Positions 44,687-54,402 of a stretch of DNA of 64,000 nucleotides are shown in pieces. Each line of letters opens with the position of its first letter. Positions within the stretch are counted from its first letter, which is position 1. This DNA comes from CBDEUK01 sp965250225. Lineage in GTDB: Bacteria; Pseudomonadota; Gammaproteobacteria; Eutrophobiales; Eutrophobiaceae. Below the pieces are notes generated by a model. It did no database searches, was not told the origin of the DNA, and saw only the letters and a program-made list of their open reading frames with translations. A program made the position numbers and the translations under genes. Location: contig CBDFNQ010000037.1 of assembly GCA_965250225.1 (NCBI GenBank), positions 206,902-270,901 on the forward strand, given 5' to 3'.

Positions 44687-44756
44687 TTTATCTGCTCCAT
44701 TCAGTAACACTGAATATAATTTAAGAAAGCCCTGTTTAACCAGGCCCATTTCACGA

Positions 44757-46091
44757 TTAATTTAACGTCTTGATCGCGTCTCTCAGAGTGTTTGCAATTT
44801 GTTCAATCTGCTGTGCTTCAATGATCAAGGGGGGCGAGAGTAAAATCGCGTCGCCTGCGCCGCGTACCAATACCCCTTTTTTCAGGCATTCAAGGAATAC
44901 CTTATAACCGGACTGACCCAGGGTTTCCGGCCTGGCTTGTAACTCTATTGCCCCCAGCAGGCCAAAATTACGAATATCGATGACTTGAGGTAAATCTTTA
45001 AGGTTATGCAAGGCATCTTCCCAAACCGGGGCGATATCCAGGGCACGTTGAAATAAATCTTCCTCTTGATAGATGTCCAAGGTAGCCAGTGCCGCTGCAC
45101 AACAAACAGGATGTCCGCTATAGGTATAACCATGAAATAATTCGATTACTTCTTCAGGCCCTTGCATAAAAGCGTCATAGATCTCTTGCTTAAGTATGAC
45201 TGCGCCCAGAGGAATGGTGCCGCTGGTTAAACCTTTGGCAGTGGTGATGATGTCTGGCGTTACATCAAATCGTTCGGCTGCAAAGGCTTTGCCGAGCCGA
45301 CCAAAACCAGTAATGACTTCATCAAAGATCAATAAAATACCGTGCTTATCACAAATCTCCCGTAGCCGTTTTAGATAACCTTTCGGCGGTGGTATGACAC
45401 CACCGGCCCCGGCAATAGGTTCAACGATTACGGCTGCAATAATAGAGGTATCGTGTAAGGCAATAATTTTTTCCAATACGTCTGCGTATTCTTTACCATG
45501 TTCAGGTAAGCCACGGCTAAAGGCATTTCGCTCAATATCAAGCGTATGCGGCAGATGATCTACACAAGCCAGTTTGTTATTGAACTGCTTACGGTTATTA
45601 GCAATCCCACCAACCGATATGCCAGCAAAACTGACACCGTGATAGGCTTTTTCTCGCCCAACGAATAATGTACGTTGTCCTTCCCCGCGCACCAGCTGAT
45701 AGGCCAATGCAATTTTCAATGCGGTATCAACGGATTCCGAGCCTGAATTGGTATAAAACACACGGCTGAGTCCTTCGGGCGCAAGCGCACATAAACGTTC
45801 GGACAACTGAAATACCTGCGGGTGGCTAACCAGGAAGGATGATGCATAATCAAGCTGCATTAAGTTTTTTTGCACTGCTTCGGCAATCTGGCGTCGGCCA
45901 TGGCCTGCATTGCAACACCAAAGTCCGGCCGTACCATCCAGTAATTTATCGCCATTGACCGTTTCATAGTACATCCCTTCTGCTGATTTCAGCATGATCG
46001 GTGCCGATTTATAACGACGATTTGGTGTGAACGGCAGCCAGTAATGATCCAGATTTAATGAACCTGTTGAATCTGAAATTGATTTATTCAT
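44757..46091 (-). CDS. Class III omega-amino acid:pyruvate aminotransferase
   Basis: 444 residues, PLP fold type I. LDHYWLPFTPNRRYKSAP at the N-terminus and DGTAGLWCCNAGHG are characteristic of beta-alanine/omega-amino acid:pyruvate transaminases. PLP contacts: YTNSGSESVDTALK, LLIFDEVITGFGR, and lysine in ITTAKGLTSG. With alanine dehydrogenase next to it and a BauB-like remnant downstream, beta-alanine or another omega-amine is the likely substrate. The exact amine cannot be read from sequence. Confidence 0.9.
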   Translation of the reverse strand: MNKSISDSTGSLNLDHYWLPFTPNRRYKSAPIMLKSAEGMYYETVNGDKLLDGTAGLWCCNAGHGRRQIAEAVQKNLMQLDYASSFLVSHPQVFQLSERLCALAPEGLSRVFYTNSGSESVDTALKIALAYQLVRGEGQRTLFVGREKAYHGVSFAGISVGGIANNRKQFNNKLACVDHLPHTLDIERNAFSRGLPEHGKEYADVLEKIIALHDTSIIAAVIVEPIAGAGGVIPPPKGYLKRLREICDKHGILLIFDEVITGFGRLGKAFAAERFDVTPDIITTAKGLTSGTIPLGAVILKQEIYDAFMQGPEEVIELFHGYTYSGHPVCCAAALATLDIYQEEDLFQRALDIAPVWEDALHNLKDLPQVIDIRNFGLLGAIELQARPETLGQSGYKVFLECLKKGVLVRGAGDAILLSPPLIIEAQQIEQIANTLRDAIKTLN

Positions 46092-46394
46092 ATGTGTTAT
46101 TCCCGCAATATGGGTAACAAGAATGTTTTTATTATCAGTGCTGCTTGCGCATCAATAGTTAATCTTAGCCAGGATCTGTTTGCTTTCGATGGTGAATTCA
46201 TAGCAGTGACGCAATAACCGTGAACCTTCTATTGCACTATTCCTTTTCCGGTTCAATCAGGCCAGATGGACTTACTGTATGCTGATTTTGCAGGGCGCCT
46301 ACATGGGCGTAGGTGATGGATAACGTCAGGAACAAATTGCCGAGCAAAAATCGGCGAGAACAAAATCACTATCCTTACAAAATCCTCACTTAAA
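46092..46394. other. Gene-free interval between two catabolic operons
   Basis: 303 bp between the aminotransferase start and the biotin-carrier stop. On the minus strand there is a small hairpin GCCGA-TTTTTGC-TCGGC near 46345 followed by a short AT stretch, possibly a weak terminator of the upstream cluster. A short hydrophobic open frame (LLGNLFLTLSITYAHVG) ends near 46247 but has no start signal; I do not call it a gene. Confidence 0.45.
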
Positions 46395-46613
46395 TTATTC
46401 AATTTCTATTGCCACCATGCCTGCTTCAACATCTGATTGATCGTTAACAATATGAACGGCAGTCACTTTGCCATCTGTTGGCGCATCATGATTTACTTCA
46501 GTTTTCATCACTTCCATAATAAAAAGCGTATCTCCCTGTTTCACGCTATCCCCCTCTTTAACCAGCACCTTCCATATATTTCCAGGTACCATCGTCGTTA
46601 CATTTGTGCTCAT
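46395..46613 (-). CDS. Biotin carboxyl carrier protein, stand-alone
   Basis: 72 residues forming one biotinyl domain; the biotin-accepting Lys37 is in IMEVMKTEV, so the usual MKM is MKT. Similar spacing (about 35 residues on each side of the lysine) fits a complete domain without the Pro/Ala linker of AccB. It is the last gene of the five-gene cluster 50609-46395, and would carry CO2 between the biotin carboxylase and the carboxyltransferase-like subunits. Confidence 0.88.
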   Translation of the reverse strand: MSTNVTTMVPGNIWKVLVKEGDSVKQGDTLFIMEVMKTEVNHDAPTDGKVTAVHIVNDQSDVEAGMVAIEIE

Positions 46614-46627
46614 CGTTATTTCCCCCT

Positions 46628-47596
46628 TTAACAGATACTGCTTTTACTACAAATATTATTCAGATCCTGGCGAAGTTTTTGTGCTTCTTCAACTGTGATA
46701 TCGCAAAAACGGTAACTTTCTCCCGGCTTTGACTGACCTAACTTCCAGAATTCTGCAGATGGAACGGTATAGGGATTAATGAAACCACCCATACTCGGTC
46801 CATCGTTGACCAGGATAATGGGAGTTTGTCCTGCTAGATTAATAGCCCCTAGTGGATAACCATGATCAATGATATTTGATGGCTCTGATCCGTGTTCAGG
46901 TCCTTTGTTGGTCGCTTTATCAGTAAATGTCCAATCGGGTCCTTCAAGCCGATAACCGGTGCGATCACTTTTGGCAGACAATTTCCAGTAACTGCTTAAG
47001 AAACGCTCATGCCCGGCTTCATCGACCCAGTCATCATTAGGCCCCTTAACAACATTGACCGTCCAGGTTTTATCCGTCGTAAAATCGGGGCGACATTCAG
47101 GTTTTACTTTTTGACCGGCTGTCCCCTCGCCTTGCCCGACAGGAACAACTTGCCCTGCCTGAATGGCATTGCCTTCCATGCCGCCCACCCCGGCTTTATG
47201 GAATGTTGAACGCGAACCCAGCCAGGGTTTTGTTTCAATCCCGCCAGCGATTGCGAAATAGGCACGTGCTCCAGTGATGGCGAAACTCATTTCGAGTACT
47301 TGTCCTTGCTTAACGCGAATACTTTCCCATAAGGCTATCGCTTCACCATCCAGTTTGGCTTGCATGTCTGCACCGGTAAGTGCGATAACAGCATCTCTTT
47401 GGAACTTTAGTGTTGGCCCAATAAACTGACATTCGAACCCGGCAGCATCCGGGTCATTACCGACTAATAAATTTGCCAGACGAAAAGACCAACTGTCCAT
47501 GGGGCCTGATGGTGGAAACCCCTGATTCCAGAAACCAATGCGACCTGGGTGATCCTGTACAGAGGTTTCGAGCCCCGATTTAATGACCTCAATCAT
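46628..47596 (-). CDS. pxpC: KipA/PxpC-type carboxyltransferase-domain subunit
   Basis: 322 residues of the AHS2 (KipA, YbgK) family: MIEVIKSGLETSVQDHPGRIG, PPSGPMDSWSFRLANLLVGN, GADMQAKLDG and GGFINPYTVPSAEFWKLGQ. In E. coli this is 5-oxoprolinase subunit C; the same fold forms the second half of the carboxyltransferase in urea carboxylase. It lies 9 bp from the KipI-like gene. The family call is secure; the substrate is open. Confidence 0.88.
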   Translation of the reverse strand: MIEVIKSGLETSVQDHPGRIGFWNQGFPPSGPMDSWSFRLANLLVGNDPDAAGFECQFIGPTLKFQRDAVIALTGADMQAKLDGEAIALWESIRVKQGQVLEMSFAITGARAYFAIAGGIETKPWLGSRSTFHKAGVGGMEGNAIQAGQVVPVGQGEGTAGQKVKPECRPDFTTDKTWTVNVVKGPNDDWVDEAGHERFLSSYWKLSAKSDRTGYRLEGPDWTFTDKATNKGPEHGSEPSNIIDHGYPLGAINLAGQTPIILVNDGPSMGGFINPYTVPSAEFWKLGQSKPGESYRFCDITVEEAQKLRQDLNNICSKSSIC

Positions 47597-47605
47597 AACT
47601 GACTC

Positions 47606-48475
47606 CTAAAATCGTTCAGATTTATCAAGTGTATTCAGCCAATTGTTATAGCCTCTGACCGAAAATTTCTGATATTCAACAACGTTATAAACATAACTCC
47701 CTGCTTCAACTTCTGCTTCAATGTATTCGAACTCCTCAACCGTGCAGGACACAAATTTAACCCGATCACCGGGTTTGAAAAGGCAAATACTGTTTTCAAA
47801 TTGCGGGAAACGTTGTTGCGTGTCCCAGATTGGCATTGGGATGCGTGCAAATATCTGGTAACCACCCGGCAGGGCCTCAGGATAAATTGCTGTCGAAGCG
47901 CCCCCCATTCCGACAGTGCCTTTAGGCGTCCACGTTCTTGGCGGGTTATACTTTGGCGCTGTCAACATACAACGCGGATCCAGTGGCATCATAAATGGTA
48001 GCCCGGGCCAAAAGCCCAATGAGGCGACCCAATATTCTGTGCCGGAATGGACCCGTACAAATTGGTTCACATCCCTTAGGTCGTTCAATTCGGCCACCAA
48101 TTCCGGGTCTGATTTTTTCCTGGAAATCTTATCGCAATAATCTTCCACGCATTTTTTCGTCCAAGGATCCAGATAAACTGTTGGAAAATAAAATAAGCGG
48201 CTTTCCAGTTCTAGATCATCGGATGGCCCTAATGATTCAATGACCGACAGGATTTCCTTTTTCAGGTCATCGAAACTGATTTGATCTGGATCGTAATGTA
48301 TTAAGGTCGACGCAAAACAGGCCGCCGTTTCAACAACGCCTTTGGTATTGTTGTCCAACAAGGCAGTCCCTAATCCCTGCCCCAGAAAATTTAATTTCAA
48401 ATTCATTTCATTGCCAAACTCAATCAGAATGTATCGATCACCTCCAGGTAAAAATTTTGGTTTTTCATAAATCAT
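47606..48475 (-). CDS. pxpB: KipI/PxpB-type carboxyltransferase-domain subunit
   Basis: 289 residues of the AHS1 (KipI) family: FLPGGDRYILIEFGNEM, the central HSGTEYWVASLGFWPGLPFM (versus usual GFAPGFPYL), and GGASTAIYPEALPGGYQIFARIP. It is longer than E. coli PxpB (about 218 residues), with an inserted segment around 60-120. Together with the KipA-like protein it forms the carboxyltransferase/5-oxoprolinase core. Confidence 0.87.
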   Translation of the reverse strand: MIYEKPKFLPGGDRYILIEFGNEMNLKLNFLGQGLGTALLDNNTKGVVETAACFASTLIHYDPDQISFDDLKKEILSVIESLGPSDDLELESRLFYFPTVYLDPWTKKCVEDYCDKISRKKSDPELVAELNDLRDVNQFVRVHSGTEYWVASLGFWPGLPFMMPLDPRCMLTAPKYNPPRTWTPKGTVGMGGASTAIYPEALPGGYQIFARIPMPIWDTQQRFPQFENSICLFKPGDRVKFVSCTVEEFEYIEAEVEAGSYVYNVVEYQKFSVRGYNNWLNTLDKSERF

Positions 48476-48498
48476 AAATTATGCTCCTAAAGAAATAA

Positions 48499-49857
48499 TC
48501 AATTCATTATTTGAGACTGATGATCATTGATAAACCCAGTGTAAATTTTCCCGGCACCAAAATCATTGAGACCAATTAATTTATACAAAAAATCACGATT
48601 GGTGACGATACCTTCCGCTTTGGTAAGATCTAATGTGTTAGACATTTTTTCGATTGCCAGCGACCTGTTATCTGCATGGCAGATTATTTTTGCAATCATT
48701 GGGTCGTAGTGAAACGTGATCTCATCGCCTGAACGGAACCCGGAATCGATACGTATACCGTCTGTTTGTTCAGGTAATTCAAATTTCTCCAGTTTGCCCG
48801 GACACGGGATAAAATTGATTGCGGGATTTTCCGCATATAAACGACATTCGATAGCGTGGCCTTGATGTTTAACATCGGTTTGTTTGACCGCATCCAGTTG
48901 ACCGCTGGCAAGCTTGAGTTGCATGGCGACAAGATCCAGGCCTGTCGTCATCTCTGTCACGGGATGTTCCACCTGTATACGCGTATTCATCTCCAGAAAA
49001 TAGAAGTCATTAGTGTCTGCATCAACAATAAATTCGATCGTGCCGGCTCCAGCGTATTTGACTGCCCGACATAATTTAGCCGCGGCGTTGGCCATTGCAT
49101 CACGTATCGTGACAGGTAAATTAGGGGCTGGGCTTTCTTCTATCACTTTTTGAAAACGCCTTTGTATTGAACATTCTCTTTCGTAAAGATGTATGGTTTC
49201 GCCATTTCCATAACCAAACACCTGTATTTCTATATGTCTGGCACGAGGGATATATTTTTCCAGATAAACAGTACTATCACCAAAGGCTTGTTTAGCCATT
49301 TTTTGAGTGCTATCAACTACATCATTAAGTTGTTCTTCAGTATCAACCTGTTTCATGCCGATACCGCCACCACCGGCACACGCCTTGACTAACAACGGGT
49401 AACCAATCGCTGCTGCTGCTTCCTGCATCAGAGGCTCATCATTAAAGACAAAACGCGCGCTGCCAGGCAGAACCGGAACACTTGCTTCATCTGCAATTTT
49501 TCGAGCCCATCCCTTATCACCCATGACTTTCATCACCTCAGCATCAGGCCCAACCCAGGTGTAACCGGCTGCTTTCACCTGATCTACGAAATCCGGGTTC
49601 TCTGCTAAAAACCCATAACCGGGATGTACTGCATCGGCGTTTGTATCCGCCATTGCCTGTAAAATCTTATCTATCCTCAGATAACTCTCTTTTGCAGGTG
49701 CTGCCCCCAATGCAACGGCCTCATCCGCCATCTCAACATGTAACGCATTCGCGTCAGCCTCTGAATAAACAGCAACCGTTTTTAAGTCAAGTGATCGACA
49801 ACTGGATATAATACGACAGGCGATCTCACCACGGTTTGCAATAAGCACTTTCTTCAT
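48499..49857 (-). CDS. Biotin carboxylase subunit (AccC-like)
   Basis: 452 residues: KKVLIANRGEIACRIISSCR, HPGYGFLAENPDF, ATP-grasp LVKACAGGGGIGMKQV, ECSIQRRFQKVIEESPAP, EMNTRIQVEHPVTEM. All biotin carboxylase catalytic motifs are present. The gene is embedded between PxpA- and PxpB-like genes, so it probably serves this cluster rather than acetyl-CoA carboxylase. It carboxylates biotin on the small carrier using ATP and bicarbonate. Confidence 0.93.
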   Translation of the reverse strand: MKKVLIANRGEIACRIISSCRSLDLKTVAVYSEADANALHVEMADEAVALGAAPAKESYLRIDKILQAMADTNADAVHPGYGFLAENPDFVDQVKAAGYTWVGPDAEVMKVMGDKGWARKIADEASVPVLPGSARFVFNDEPLMQEAAAAIGYPLLVKACAGGGGIGMKQVDTEEQLNDVVDSTQKMAKQAFGDSTVYLEKYIPRARHIEIQVFGYGNGETIHLYERECSIQRRFQKVIEESPAPNLPVTIRDAMANAAAKLCRAVKYAGAGTIEFIVDADTNDFYFLEMNTRIQVEHPVTEMTTGLDLVAMQLKLASGQLDAVKQTDVKHQGHAIECRLYAENPAINFIPCPGKLEKFELPEQTDGIRIDSGFRSGDEITFHYDPMIAKIICHADNRSLAIEKMSNTLDLTKAEGIVTNRDFLYKLIGLNDFGAGKIYTGFINDHQSQIMN

Positions 49858-49871
49858 GAGTAACTCAATCT

Positions 49872-50609
49872 CTAACGTTGCTCTTTATTAAAATCATCGA
49901 CGACTTTCTTTACCGATATCGCCACATCTACCGCATTCGGTGTATCGGAATGTACGCAAATACTTTCCACGCTAACGCTAACATCCGTTCCCTCTGTTGA
50001 AGTAACAAGTCCCTCTTCCAATGCCTTTGCGACACGTTTAGCAGCCTGGACAGGATTTTTTTCATCATGTTCACGTGTGATCACAAGAGTGCCATGTGCG
50101 TCGTAATCAAGGTCTGCATAAAATTCAGCAACAAAGGGAATATTGCGCTGCTTACATACGCTTTCATGACAGGTGTTCGCCATACCTAAAAAGGGCACAT
50201 TCAGATGTTCTATTGCATCACATACCGCATTCGTCATGGCTTCATCGCGGGCGGTCATCCCATACAGGGAACCATGCGGCTTTACATGATTGAGTGGCAC
50301 ATTTGTCTTGTTTAGAAAACCCTGTAAAGCCCCTACCTGATAGGTTACTGCTGCACGTAATTCTTCCGGTGGGATTTTCATTTCCCGACGGCCGAAACCC
50401 TGTAGATCCGGAAGTGATGGGTGTGCGCCAACACCTACTTTATTTTGTTTGGCGAGCTGTACAGTCTTTTCCATAATCATTGGATCAGAGGCATGAAATC
50501 CGCAGGCAATATTGGCCAACGTGATGTGTTTCATTAAGGCTTCGTCGTCACCCATTTTGTAAAGACCAAAGCCTTCACCCATGTCACAATTTATTTCAAT
50601 TTTGCGCAT
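49872..50609 (-). CDS. pxpA: LamB/YcsF family protein (PxpA-like)
   Basis: 245 residues from ATG 50609 (MRKIEINCDMGEGFGLYKMG), preceded by AGGAG; an upstream in-frame start adds six residues. Motifs ITLANIACGFHASDP, VGAHPSLPDLQGFGRREM, HVKPHGSLYGM and VAEFYADLDYDAHGTLV define PxpA/YcsF. In E. coli PxpA with PxpB and PxpC hydrolyses 5-oxoproline with ATP. Here it heads a cluster that adds biotin carboxylase and carrier genes. Confidence 0.92.
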   Translation of the reverse strand: MRKIEINCDMGEGFGLYKMGDDEALMKHITLANIACGFHASDPMIMEKTVQLAKQNKVGVGAHPSLPDLQGFGRREMKIPPEELRAAVTYQVGALQGFLNKTNVPLNHVKPHGSLYGMTARDEAMTNAVCDAIEHLNVPFLGMANTCHESVCKQRNIPFVAEFYADLDYDAHGTLVITREHDEKNPVQAAKRVAKALEEGLVTSTEGTDVSVSVESICVHSDTPNAVDVAISVKKVVDDFNKEQR

Positions 50610-51050
50610 ATACGCTGCTCCTACCATTAAAAATTTTCTGTGCTTCTAATGCTTGATAAACCTTTGAGCTTATTCATACGGTATTACTTGGCTTGATTTA
50701 AGGATCATATAAACTACTATATTTGTAAATAGTGTTTTTACATCATAAATATTCTGTTTTTCAGAATTAATATTTATTGCTGATTTTCACTACTTAATCC
50801 TATGCTTAACCCTAAACAGGTGGCTTTGAAGTGTAAACAACTCGCTAACTATCAGCTACGAGAGACGATATAAATAGGTGAATCTATTCGCCGATTGTTA
50901 GCAAATTCTCACATTTTATCTTTATGGAATATAAAGAAGCTGCATTAATATGTTTGTATATTTAGAAAAATAATCTAGTATATTCTCTTAAACAGAAACT
51001 ATATTTTTTAAATTTAGAATAATAGAAATTAATAACTAATCCAGGTCACT
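50610..51050. promoter_or_regulatory. Divergent control region of the pxp cluster and its LysR gene
   Basis: 441 bp without a gene. GGTGAAT-CT-ATTCGCC (50877-50892) is a near-perfect inverted repeat with the T-N11-A spacing class used by LysR regulators and is the best operator candidate. The rest is AT-rich and could hold both promoters. No RNA gene or further reading frame is supported. Confidence 0.45.
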
Positions 51051-51968
51051 ATGTCACTCACATTACGTCAAATCCGTTATTTCATTGCCGCAGCAGAGAA
51101 TGGAAAAGTCTCTGACGCTGCTGCGGCAATCGCGATATCTCCCTCTGCTATCACTAGCGCAATTCAGGAACTGGAATCTATCCTGGGTGTGACCTTATTT
51201 GATCGTCATTACAAGGGATTGAAGCTGACTTATGAGGGCGGGCGATTTTTACAACAATGCCAAAACATATTAGAGGCTGTCGCGGCGGCGACAGATTCGA
51301 TAAGCCAAAGCCATAGTCGTTTTTCCGGGAAACTCCGCGTCGGGGTCACCATCACTGTTTCAAGTTATTTTTTACCCCCCCTATATGCACGATTTCGGCG
51401 TGCCTTTCCGAATATTGATATTGAATTGGTGGAAAAATCGCGCACCGTCATTGAACGTAAACTATTGAATCAGGAACTGGATATCGCTGTACTACTGGTG
51501 TCTAACCTCAATCACAAAGAACAGCTGGAATCAGAAACCCTGGTTCGATCACGTCGTCGACTCTGGGCGGCACCTAATCATCCATTATTGGCGAAATCTA
51601 AAATCTCAATAAAAGATATTGCCAAAGAACCTTATATACAATTGATGATTGATGAAGCCAATCGCACCCATCGTGAATTCTGGAAACAATTTAATTGTCG
51701 GCCAAGTCATTTATTTGAAACTGAGTCAGTAGAAGCTGTCCGAAGTATGGTTGCCAGCGGTGCTGGTGTAACGATTTTATCTGATATGGTTTATCGACCC
51801 TGGTCTTTGGAAGGTGATCGCATTGAAGTGCGTGATTTGCTTGAGGATATTCCCAGTATGGACGTTGGACTTGCCTGGCATCATGCTTCTGAAGCAAGTG
51901 AAATTATTACAGCGTTTATTGAATATTGTCGTATGGAATACACTTCTGGCAGACGTTCAATACCATAA
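51051..51968 (+). CDS. LysR-family regulator, divergent from pxp cluster
   Basis: 305 residues: HTH domain (LTLRQIRYFIAAAENGKVSDAAAAIAISPSAITSAIQELE) and LysR effector domain. Start has no strong ribosome site. Its divergent placement suggests control of the pxpA-biotin carboxylase-pxpB-pxpC-carrier operon, with an oxoproline-like or amino-acid effector (inference). The gene ends directly against a truncated transposase fragment. Confidence 0.9.
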   Translation: MSLTLRQIRYFIAAAENGKVSDAAAAIAISPSAITSAIQELESILGVTLFDRHYKGLKLTYEGGRFLQQCQNILEAVAAATDSISQSHSRFSGKLRVGVTITVSSYFLPPLYARFRRAFPNIDIELVEKSRTVIERKLLNQELDIAVLLVSNLNHKEQLESETLVRSRRRLWAAPNHPLLAKSKISIKDIAKEPYIQLMIDEANRTHREFWKQFNCRPSHLFETESVEAVRSMVASGAGVTILSDMVYRPWSLEGDRIEVRDLLEDIPSMDVGLAWHHASEASEIITAFIEYCRMEYTSGRRSIP

Positions 51969-51984
51969 TTTATGGGAGGGTTAC

Positions 51985-52093
51985 AATGTCGTTAGGCGAT
52001 TTATCCCCTTGTTCGAGTTATCTAACGGCTTCAAGCTTGAATTCTGGACTGTATGTCTTTCTTGTTTGTCTTGCTCATCTTCACCTCCTTTGG
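51985..52093 (-). pseudogene. IS3-type OrfA remnant
   Basis: After AAGGAGGTGAAG-ATG (52078) the sequence reads RKTYSPEFKLEAVR, stop, LEQGDKSPNDI with a frameshift near the start; this is the N-terminal helix-turn-helix region of IS3-type OrfA. Only about 33 codons survive and they abut the LysR gene. Its upstream end cuts a DUF3565 gene. Confidence 0.6.
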
Positions 52094-52121
52094 GACGATT
52101 GTCCCCTTTAGAGAGTGTGCG

Positions 52122-52238
52122 TCAAGCCGGGGTAGGTTTACTGTTCCTTACATGTTGATTGTGCCCACATCCCAGTTCAGCGACCCAATGATTTTCCTCG
52201 TCCCTGTGGTATCCGACAATTGGTTTATGTATAACCAT
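52122..52238 (-). pseudogene. DUF3565 gene fragment
   Basis: From ATG 52238 the frame reads MVIHKPIVGYHRDEENHWVA then ELGCGHNQHVRN, matching the start of small DUF3565 proteins (GxHxDEExxWVAxLxCGHxQH). It runs into the IS3-type remnant and stops after 38 residues, whereas the family continues for a further 20-30. Function unknown. Confidence 0.65.
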
Positions 52239-52288
52239 CCAACATCGCGCTCAACGGCCTATTTTCGCCAGGTCTGAGTATCGCTTTG

Positions 52289-52446
52289 TTACCCCGTTGC
52301 TTCAAAATCATCCTCAGGTAACTTTGCAATTCCGTTTGCCTGAATTACCCAAAGCTCTTTATGGATAACACCTGCAGTCTTATTCATTTTCCAGCTTGAA
52401 GTTAATATTGCACTTGTTTCATCAACAACTTTAATTTTTGGGTCTA
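52289..52446 (-). pseudogene. SnoaL/DUF4440-like C-terminal fragment
   Basis: The minus-strand frame open at the IS630 edge reads DPKIKVVDETSAILTSSWKM, KELWVIQANGIAKLPEDDF and stops at 52289. Strand pattern and ELWV motif resemble the end of NTF2-like (SnoaL/DUF4440) proteins. The IS630 element at 52447 has removed or separated its N-terminal part; no matching N-terminal piece is seen beyond the element. Confidence 0.45.
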
Positions 52447-53302
52447 TACTCAATCAACTTCAAGTTGCAGGATCGATGATCTGAAAGTTATCATTAATTC
52501 TATCGTTCAATGAGTCCGCGATATCCGGTAAAGTGTTTTTGAAAAAGTCATCGATTTGCTCACGAAATTCCTTGGCCGAATGGAAATAGTGGTTATTACG
52601 GACGTGTTCGTTCATCACTTTCCATAAACGTTCTATCGGATTCAAATTAGGACTATAAGGCGGCAGGATGTGTATCTTAATATTAAGTTCGTTTGCCTTT
52701 TCTTTAACACTCGTCGCCTTATGATAACCCGCCCCATCAACTATCCAGTGAAGGGTGTTTGCATCAACGTATTGCGCTCGTAATTTGGATAGAAAATCAA
52801 CAATGCTGTCGGCATTAATCGTGTCATAGGTTTCTGTCACCGTGTTTGACAAGGCATTGAGTTCAATCGCACCTAATAGGTTAATCCGTGTGCGACTCGC
52901 GGTTGTTTTGATAAGCTTATTTGTCCCTCTCTTTATCCAACCGTGACTCAATTTCGTCGACTGTGTCGGATGCACGCCATCACCAAACAAAATAGGCTCA
53001 TCAGCACCGACGTTTGCTTTCAATACGTCATACTGCTTGATAAAGGCATGTTGTTGTTCAACATCGGCTTTGGCGGGGATCCCTTTGGGTTGTTTATAAA
53101 CAAATCCTTGACGATGCAACCATTTATGTAAACCCGATACCGTGTAGTCAACCCCATAACGGGTCTTGATGTAAGCCACAATTTGGTGGTTATGTTGATA
53201 TAGATGTGTTGTCAGATGTGCGAGTAATTCGTCACATTGTCGCTTGCTTAATTTCTCCTCGGAACCGCCGTTTGCACAGTGCAATTTCTGCTCTCCGGTA
53301 TA

Positions 53303-54402
53303 TACTCAATCAACTTCAAGTTGCAGGATCGATGATCTGAAAGTTATCATTAATTCTATCGTTCAATGAGTCCGCGATATCCGGTAAAGTGTTTTTGAAA
53401 AAGTCATCGATTTGCTCACGAAATTCCTTGGCCGAATGGAAATAGTGGTTATTACGGACGTGTTCGTTCATCACTTTCCATAAACGTTCTATCGGATTCA
53501 AATTAGGACTATAAGGCGGCAGGATGTGTATCTTAATATTAAGTTCGTTTGCCTTTTCTTTAACACTCGCCGCCTTATGATAACCCGCCCCATCAACTAT
53601 CCAGTGAAGGGTGTTTGCATCAACGTATTGCGCTCGTAATTTGGATAGAAAATCAACAATGCTGTCGGCATTAATCGTGTCATAGGTTTCTGTCACCGTG
53701 TTTGACAAGGCATTGAGTTCAATCGCACCTAATAGGTTAATCCGTGTGCGACTCGCGGTTGTTTTGATAAGCTTATTTGTCCCTCTCTTTATCCAACCGT
53801 GACTCAATTTCGTCGACTGTGTCGGATGCACGCCATCACCAAACAAAATAGGCTCATCAGCACCGACGTTTGCTTTCAATACGTCATACTGCTTGATAAA
53901 GGCATGTTGTTGTTCAACATCGGCTTTGGCGGGGACCCCTTTGGGTTGTTTATAAACAAATCCTTGACGATGCAACCATTTATGTAAACCCGATACCGTG
54001 TAGTCAACCCCATAACGGGTCTTGATGTAAGCCACAATTTGGTGGTTATGTTGATATAGATGTGCTGTCAGATGTGCGAGTAATTCGTCACATTGTCGCT
54101 TGCTTAATTTCTCCTCGGAACCGCCGTTTGCACAGTGCAATTTCTGCTCTCCGGTATAGTCCTTCAAGTGACGAAGTATACAGGTTTCATGTTTGCGCAA
54201 GGCTTGCGCTATCATCGTTGTGCTCCATCCTTCAGAATTCAGTAATACGGCTTTGATACGATCACCTTCCCGGATATCTCGCACTTGCTTATGTCGTGCT
54301 TCTAATTTCAATTTGTTTTCTGCGGTTAATTCAATCTTGCTCATAGGTGATAGACTGATCTCTTAATTCATAAACATCAAGCTCTTTCATCGATCTTGGG
54401 TA
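53303..54402 (-). mobile_element. IS630-type element, inner intact copy
   Basis: 1100 bp, TACTC...GGGTA, flanked by TA at 53301-53302 and 54403-54404. The host sequence across the site, CGGTATAGTCC, is found uninterrupted in copy 1 (2047-2057), proving insertion at its second TA. It has the same orientation as its host and as copy 1. Confidence 0.95.
53316..54344 (-). CDS. IS630 family transposase (inner copy)
   Basis: 342 residues, complete, with Asp170, Asp251 and Glu286 intact. It differs from the transposase of copy 1 by about one residue (Val for Ile in QPKGVPAK). It is therefore likely active and could mobilise all three copies in the window. Confidence 0.95.
   Translation of the reverse strand: MSKIELTAENKLKLEARHKQVRDIREGDRIKAVLLNSEGWSTTMIAQALRKHETCILRHLKDYTGEQKLHCANGGSEEKLSKRQCDELLAHLTAHLYQHNHQIVAYIKTRYGVDYTVSGLHKWLHRQGFVYKQPKGVPAKADVEQQHAFIKQYDVLKANVGADEPILFGDGVHPTQSTKLSHGWIKRGTNKLIKTTASRTRINLLGAIELNALSNTVTETYDTINADSIVDFLSKLRAQYVDANTLHWIVDGAGYHKAASVKEKANELNIKIHILPPYSPNLNPIERLWKVMNEHVRNNHYFHSAKEFREQIDDFFKNTLPDIADSLNDRINDNFQIIDPAT

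Noticed and set aside
46240..46370. Short hydrophobic minus-strand frame between operons
   Set aside because: No start codon with a ribosome site and no recognisable homology.
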